From CAVUWL01 sp963787415 (lineage in GTDB: Bacteria; Actinomycetota; Thermoleophilia; Solirubrobacterales; 70-9), in the NCBI GenBank assembly GCA_963787415.1, contig CAWBCO010000002.1, forward strand, positions 310,001 to 374,000: DNA of 64,000 nucleotides. Reading direction: 5' to 3'. The number at the start of each line of letters is the position of its first letter. The first letter of the stretch is position 1. Shown here one piece after another: positions 59,966 to 64,000 of this stretch. The translations under genes were made by a program, and so were the position numbers. A model generated the notes under the pieces. It was not told where the DNA came from and ran no database searches. It saw nothing but the letters and a program-made list of their open reading frames with translations.

Positions 59966-60649
59966 CTACCCGAACAAGTCGAGCTGGTCAACCGCAGGAG
60001 GAGGTTCGGCCGCCTCCTGATCGGATTCGATTTCCTCGGCGATCTCCCGCACCGGCGCAGGCGCCGGCCCTTCAAGGAGCTCGGCCAAGCGCTCAAAGTC
60101 CTCGCGCAAGGTCTCCTTCACCTTCGCAGCACGGAGCGCCGCCGCAGGGTGAAAAAGCGGCATCAAAAACACCGTCAGCCCACCCAGCTCATGGACCTGG
60201 GGAGTCCCCCGGACCCTGGTGATCCCGGCGGGGCTGCCGCTCAGCAGCTTGGTTGCGAAGTTGCCCAGTGTGCAGACCACCCGCGGTTCGATCAGGTGGA
60301 TCTGCTCGAACAGATAGGGCCGGCAGGCTTCAATCTCGGTTGGAAGAGGATCGCGGTTGCCCGGCGGCCTTGACTTCAGCACATTGGCAATAAAGACGCG
60401 ATCGCGTGACAGTCCGATCCCCTCTAAAAGCTCGCCCAATAGCTTGCCCGCGCGGCCAACGAAGGGAAGGCCCTGGCGATCCTCCTCAGCACCGGGCGCC
60501 TCGCCGACGAACATCAAGTCCGCGTCGGCATTGCCGGCACCAAAAACCGCCTTGCCACGGGTCTCGTGGAGGGGACACTTCGTACATGTCTGGACTTCGT
60601 TGTAGAGATCGAGCAAGGCGCCACGGCGCTGCTCGGAGGATTGATTCAC
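59966..60649 (-). CDS. Uracil-DNA glycosylase, family 4
   Basis: A 227-residue family-4/5 UDG. The Fe-S cysteines begin with CTKCPLHETR, and the catalytic motif is FVGEAPGAEEDRQGLPFVG; FHPAAAL is the C-terminal motif. It removes uracil from DNA. The tail (residues 195-227) is Glu/Pro-rich and ends QLDLFG, a possible clamp- or partner-binding peptide. ATGA-overlapped with the fmdB-like gene, and followed by tsaE after 7 bp. Confidence 0.93.
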   Translation of the reverse strand: MNQSSEQRRGALLDLYNEVQTCTKCPLHETRGKAVFGAGNADADLMFVGEAPGAEEDRQGLPFVGRAGKLLGELLEGIGLSRDRVFIANVLKSRPPGNRDPLPTEIEACRPYLFEQIHLIEPRVVCTLGNFATKLLSGSPAGITRVRGTPQVHELGGLTVFLMPLFHPAAALRAAKVKETLREDFERLAELLEGPAPAPVREIAEEIESDQEAAEPPPAVDQLDLFG

Positions 60650-60933
60650 CGCGGGCCTTTGGCTCGCCGCGGGGGTGGAATCTCACCCGCTGCGCGCTTT
60701 TTCCTGGTCGCTGCGAGGCGCTCACCGCGGGCGGTTTCGCGCTCGCGCCTCATCGACTCATCGGAGCGAACCTTGGCGCCGCGCGGTTGGCGGCCCGGGG
60801 GCGAAAGAGGCGAGAGCAGTCGCCGTGTACGCCCCGATCCACAGATCGGACAGGCGATGCTCGCGGTGCTTAGGGGAACCAGCTCCTCAAAGTGGGCGGC
60901 GCACTTTTCACACTCGAACTCATAGATTGGCAT
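60646..60933 (-). CDS. FmdB-family zinc-ribbon protein
   Basis: A 95-residue protein: FmdB-type ribbon MPIYEFECEKCAAHFEELVP with second Cys pair CPICGSG, then a basic tail. Role unknown; it often precedes UDG or tsa genes in Actinobacteria. Overlaps the UDG start by 4 nt. Confidence 0.88.
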   Translation of the reverse strand: MPIYEFECEKCAAHFEELVPLSTASIACPICGSGRTRRLLSPLSPPGRQPRGAKVRSDESMRRERETARGERLAATRKKRAAGEIPPPRRAKGPR

Positions 60934-60959
60934 CGGAGTTGTCTGGCCTTTGCAGATAT

Positions 60960-61157
60960 TTAGCCGTTTGGCTCTAACACGCCGCTCTCAGGCATCCTTT
61001 GCCCGGGGCGGTTTTCGGTGATTTTCATATATGGCATGCCTTGCTGGTCTTCCCACCTGGCTAGGTAGGGAGACAGGTGAAACCTGTACTGGCGGCGGCG
61101 GCCACGCCAGACCAAGACATAGGAGGTAGCGACCGAGGTCTTGGTTGGCTTCGCCAT
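60960..61157 (-). CDS. Hypothetical 65-aa basic protein
   Basis: ATG-started frame with protein-like words (SVATSYVLVWRGRRRQYRFH) but neither family nor ribosome site. It lies upstream of fmdB on the same strand with a 26-bp gap, so it may be part of that operon. Confidence 0.4.
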   Translation of the reverse strand: MAKPTKTSVATSYVLVWRGRRRQYRFHLSPYLARWEDQQGMPYMKITENRPGQRMPESGVLEPNG

Positions 61158-61455
61158 TAGCGCCAGATTTCGTTCGTTTCCGCCACCTCAGGCCAATTAT
61201 CGCCTGCCGGGGCCGCGAAAGTCCCACGCTCATGATGCCGGCGTTCCTTCACCGGTATCGAGGAAATGCGGCCACTCCGTTGCACCGACATCCCGGGGGG
61301 TAGTTCCATCGAGCAGACGGGTCCCAGCCCGAATCCCTGCGACTTTCACCGGATATCTCCGTTTCTAGCGTGGGTGAGAAAGCAACAGCCGATCGGTTGC
61401 GCGGCGTTCGGGTTGGCTCGCTCATTCCTAGCCCAACCGCGAACAGGAGGCCTTG

Positions 61456-62067
61456 ATGTCCGGTGAACTGAACGGGAAGCGGATCGCATTCCTCATAGCC
61501 AGCGAGGTTGTCGAGCTGAGTGGGCCACTTAGGGCGGTACGCGAGGCCGGTGCCGAAGTCGATCTCCTCGCCCCCGAGGCGGGTGAGCTCCAAGCCTTCA
61601 ATCACCTCGACAAGGGGGATAAGTTCGATGTCGACCGGACCGTTGCCCACGCTCAAGCAAGCGAATTTGACGGCCTCGTCCTTCCCGCTGGTGTCGCCAA
61701 CCCCGATCAGCTGCGCACCGAAGCGGCGACGGTCGATTTCATCCGGGCCTTCTTTGGGCGGGCAAGCCGTGCCATTTGCCACGGGCCCTGGACGCTGATC
61801 GAGGCCGATATTGTTCGCGGTCGCACCCTGACCTCGTGGCCGAGCTTGCAGACCGACCTGCGCAATGCTCGGGCCGAGTGGGTCGATGAGGAGGTTCATG
61901 TGGACCACGGCCTGATCACCAGCCGCAAGCCCGACGGTCTCCCCGCCTTCAATGCAAAGATCATCGACGATTTTGCCGAGGGAGTGCATCAGGGGCCAGC
62001 AGGAGAGCGCCCCCGCTTGAGGGGCCCGGCGAGAGGAAAGGAGAAGGCATGCCACCGCGCGGAGTGA
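61456..62067 (+). CDS. DJ-1/PfpI-family protein
   Basis: A 203-residue class-I glutamine-amidotransferase-like protein. The nucleophile elbow Cys is in RAICHGPWTLIEADIVRG; the Glu/His partner region VELSGPLRAVREAGAEVDLL and GLVLPAGVANPD match YhbO/PfpI deglycases. AGGAGG lies upstream of the ATG. Residues after about 185 are Arg/Lys-rich. The following gene overlaps by 19 nt. Confidence 0.9.
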   Translation: MSGELNGKRIAFLIASEVVELSGPLRAVREAGAEVDLLAPEAGELQAFNHLDKGDKFDVDRTVAHAQASEFDGLVLPAGVANPDQLRTEAATVDFIRAFFGRASRAICHGPWTLIEADIVRGRTLTSWPSLQTDLRNARAEWVDEEVHVDHGLITSRKPDGLPAFNAKIIDDFAEGVHQGPAGERPRLRGPARGKEKACHRAE

Positions 62068-62387
62068 GGAAAGGCAGCAAACGCGAGCGCCAGTACAAAG
62101 AGATCAAAGCGAGCGAGAAGAAGCAGGGTCGCTCAGACAAACGTGCCGAGGAGATCGCGGCGCGCTCGGTGAACAAGGAAAAGGCTCGCTCGGGCGAGTC
62201 GAAAACCTCATCGCGCAGCTCGACCCGCGGCCGCTCGGCAATGAGCCGAGGTGACAAGAAATCGGGCAACGGTCCAGGCGGGCAAACGCGCGAGCAGCTC
62301 TACAACGACGCCAAGAAGTTGGGTATCGAGGGGCGCTCGAAGATGAGTAAGGACGAGCTGCAGCACGCGGTTGTGGGCAGAAGCTAG
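62049..62387 (+). CDS. Basic Rho-N-like small protein
   Basis: A 112-residue, Lys/Arg/Ser-rich protein. The C-terminal 35 residues (REQLYNDAKKLGIEGRSKMS then KDELQHAV) match the Rho-N/SAP-like helix pair found in plasmid-stabilisation and DNA-binding small proteins. The N-terminal part is low complexity (KRERQYKEIKASEKKQGRS) and probably binds nucleic acid. AGGAAAGGAG precedes the ATG, within the DJ-1 gene. Confidence 0.75.
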   Translation: MPPRGVRKGSKRERQYKEIKASEKKQGRSDKRAEEIAARSVNKEKARSGESKTSSRSSTRGRSAMSRGDKKSGNGPGGQTREQLYNDAKKLGIEGRSKMSKDELQHAVVGRS

Positions 62388-62860
62388 GGAGAACCAGGAG
62401 ACGAGCTCCAGCACTTCATGCTCGAGGCGCCCGTGCCCTGCTGATCCTCGCGCCACCTGAAACCCGCTCTGATCGTCTCTCCTTCGCGGAAGCGCTCGAT
62501 CACCTTTGGATCGATCTATGGGCGGCGGCAGACCGCTGGGGTATTTCCAGGCACCACGGCGACCCGGGCAATCGCTGGCGAGGTTGCCCGCTTGGCCCGC
62601 CTCCGACCCGGGATTGGACTCGTCCGCGAGCTCAACCGCTGCGAGCACCCGCCCCTGCCATCTGCGGAAGTCCTTAGCCGAGAAATCAGGGCCGATTAAC
62701 TGCTGGATATAGGAGTTGACATCTTCAGAGCGGACATCGCGCCATTGCCGGCCCTCATGCCAGGCGAGGAGGTCGTCGGGCCCGCGCGGCGCCCGTGCTG
62801 GAATACAAAGCTAGCCAGAGCCACCTCACCAATAGCCCACCCGGTGTCGATGCAACTCAA
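62384..62860 (-). pseudogene. Remnant of DNA topoisomerase IB C-terminus
   Basis: The minus strand reads DLLAWHEGRQWRDVRSEDVN then SYIQQLIGPDFSAKDFRRWQ and VLAAVELADES, the topo IB block normally KDFRTWHATVLAAV (His of TWH is replaced by Gln). After a shift comes VVPGNTPAVCRRP-stop-IDPKVIERFREGETI, matching the NTPAVCRASYIDP-VI end. Frameshifts and a stop kill it, and the N-terminal two thirds are gone. The catalytic Tyr region is disrupted. Confidence 0.7.
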
Positions 62861-62930
62861 AGATCGAGATCTTGGTTCGCTTCCTTGTTGGCCGCCTCAT
62901 TTGAGAGCAGCAGGCGGAGCTGTTCTCCTC

Positions 62931-64000
62931 TCAGCCACCCCGCCAGGCCATCCAGTACAGCTGCAGGCGGCGGCGAAAGGCCTTCGGCTTCTCCGCGTAA
63001 AGGCGCCTGCCAAGATCTCTTGCACAGTCCAAGAGCTCGCCTTGGCGGCGCTCGATCATTGCCGCGATTGCGTCACTGTCCTCGATCCGGTCGCGGTCCC
63101 CTAGATCCCTGGCGAGTTCCGCAAGATCATGGTGAGCACCGAGGAGATCGGTCAAATCGTGCGTCTGCTCCGCCATCGGTTCTAACAGCTCTGGCCAGAC
63201 GTCTCGCAGAATCCGTAGCTGATACCAGAGGTCCTTGGCACGTTTTCGCCACTCGTGAACCGCTCCGGAGCCGGGGGCGCTGAGTGCCTTCCTCATTGCC
63301 TTGCGGCCTTCCCGATAGCTACGCAGCAGGCCCGGCTCAAGCAGGTCCCAGGAGCACGCATCCACCGACCACCCAAAGATCGCGTCACGACCCTCTCCGA
63401 GCTCGATCTCTGCTCGCTTGATTTGGCGTTGCGCCTCGCCCTTGCCGGCGCCGAACGATTGGTCGCGCTCGCGCTCCAGCACGCGCCGCCAGGGCAGTGC
63501 TGCTCCGCTGGGGAATTCGTCGGCAAAATGCTCCAGGAGTGCGTTCAGCGTCTCCAGCTTCACCTCGAGATCCCGGCTCGGACCCAGCAAGCGCCCGATG
63601 TCGCGGTAGCGTCGGTTTTCGCGACGAAAGCGATCCTCGCCCAGATCCTCGCGGATCAATCGCAGAACAGCACGAAGCTTCTTCATCTCTTTGCGAGCGG
63701 CGTGGATCGCAGAGGCAAGGTCTCCGTTCTGGGTCTCACGGAGCTCGCCAAGGGCCTTCTCGACACACCCCTGAGCGATCCGAAGAACGCCCTGATCAGG
63801 GCTCTCCTTTCGCCTTAGGCGGTAGGAGCCAAGCCTGGAGTGGGGTTTCTCCGCACTGCTTTCCTCCGAAAAGCTATTCCTTGGCGCCCCGAAACGGGCG
63901 AGATTCTGATTTGCGTAACGACCGTCCCCGGTCAGCTCGACCGCGCTGAACCAGGACGGCCGCCGGAATTTGCGGCTCTGCTCTTCGGAGTGAAACTCAA
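62931..64000 (-). CDS. CYTH-CHAD protein (5' end beyond window)
   Basis: Open to the right edge, at least 356 residues, so the ATG at 63686 is internal. The first visible residues (RRPSWFSAVELTGDGRYANQ) match the C-terminal EVTGDxRYxN strand of CYTH domains. SRLGSYRLRRKESPDQGVLR then begins the CHAD domain, with AIHAARKEMKKLRAVLRLIR and GAVHEWRKRAKDLWYQLRIL carrying its His/Lys pairs. CHAD binds polyphosphate, and CYTH hydrolyses triphosphates. Confidence 0.85.
   Translation of the reverse strand, partial: EFHSEEQSRKFRRPSWFSAVELTGDGRYANQNLARFGAPRNSFSEESSAEKPHSRLGSYRLRRKESPDQGVLRIAQGCVEKALGELRETQNGDLASAIHAARKEMKKLRAVLRLIREDLGEDRFRRENRRYRDIGRLLGPSRDLEVKLETLNALLEHFADEFPSGAALPWRRVLERERDQSFGAGKGEAQRQIKRAEIELGEGRDAIFGWSVDACSWDLLEPGLLRSYREGRKAMRKALSAPGSGAVHEWRKRAKDLWYQLRILRDVWPELLEPMAEQTHDLTDLLGAHHDLAELARDLGDRDRIEDSDAIAAMIERRQGELLDCARDLGRRLYAEKPKAFRRRLQLYWMAWRGG

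Noticed and set aside
61249..62055. 268-aa minus frame opposite the DJ-1 gene
   Set aside because: Antisense of a supported gene, no domain; DJ-1 has a ribosome site and catalytic Cys.
1..64000. CRISPR arrays, rRNA genes, replication origin
   Set aside because: No regularly spaced repeats, no rRNA-like stretches and no DnaA-box cluster were seen when reading the window.

Overview
The window is high-GC bacterial DNA with many GTG, TTG and probably CTG starts. It has dense ATGA-overlapped operons on one side and a looser, partly decayed region on the other. Gene content points to an actinobacterium, most likely of class Thermoleophilia (Solirubrobacterales or Gaiellales relatives). This rests on the family mix: Rex, K+-independent H+-pyrophosphatase, TsaD/TsaB/TsaE/RimI, GCS2, FmdB plus family-4 UDG, and MobF-type relaxase and integrase debris. 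The taxonomic placement is an inference; no rRNA gene is present.

Layout. 1-3.9 kb: a zinc-type ABC uptake operon on the minus strand (binding lipoprotein, ATPase, two permeases) ending in a Fur/Zur-type repressor cut by the window edge, with a 7-1-7 palindrome upstream. 3.9-9.3 kb: a ruin of mobile and secreted genes (relaxase and tyrosine-integrase fragments, a PH/GRAM-like small protein, a decayed G1 peptidase, a frameshifted secreted protein) and an intact IS1380-type transposase. 9.3-15 kb: an ABC permease/ATPase pair, a possible mini-transcript whose 5' end is almost exactly complementary to the 16S rRNA 3' end, and two membrane proteins. 15-23.9 kb: a PAS-PAS-GAF-PP2C phosphatase with a predicted near-leaderless promoter, a secreted trypsin-like protease, membrane proteins, a DsbA-like oxidoreductase, a Na+/H+ antiporter and Ohr.

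24-28.8 kb: the most unusual locus, a leucyl-tRNA-synthetase paralogue with a rewritten leucine pocket, altered editing domain and no C-terminal tRNA-binding domain. It sits 10 bp upstream of a threonine-synthase-like PLP enzyme and is divergent from an aldo/keto reductase. 29-34.5 kb: a frameshifted TetR and methyltransferase pair, a MarR/MFS efflux operon with a perfect palindrome, 1.65 kb without recognisable genes, and a 96-nt tRNA-like gene with an extra hairpin in the D loop followed by a good intrinsic terminator. 34.6-45.2 kb: GtrA and GT39 membrane proteins, a secreted GH92 mannosidase, a heterodimeric ABC exporter with one degenerate ATPase site, a lipoprotein and a NUDIX hydrolase.

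45.5-62 kb is core-like, mostly on the minus strand. It holds a GNAT, tRNA-Gln, a ferredoxin-reductase-like flavoprotein, two TrkA-type proteins with an APC-USP transporter (a probable potassium module), an FMN 2-hydroxyacid oxidase whose true start is a CTG overlapping the hppA stop, hppA, GCS2, rex, a glutaredoxin-like gene, tsaD, rimI, tsaB, tsaE, a family-4 UDG and fmdB. The window ends with a DJ-1/PfpI protein, a basic Rho-N-like protein, a topoisomerase IB remnant and a CYTH-CHAD gene that runs off the right edge.
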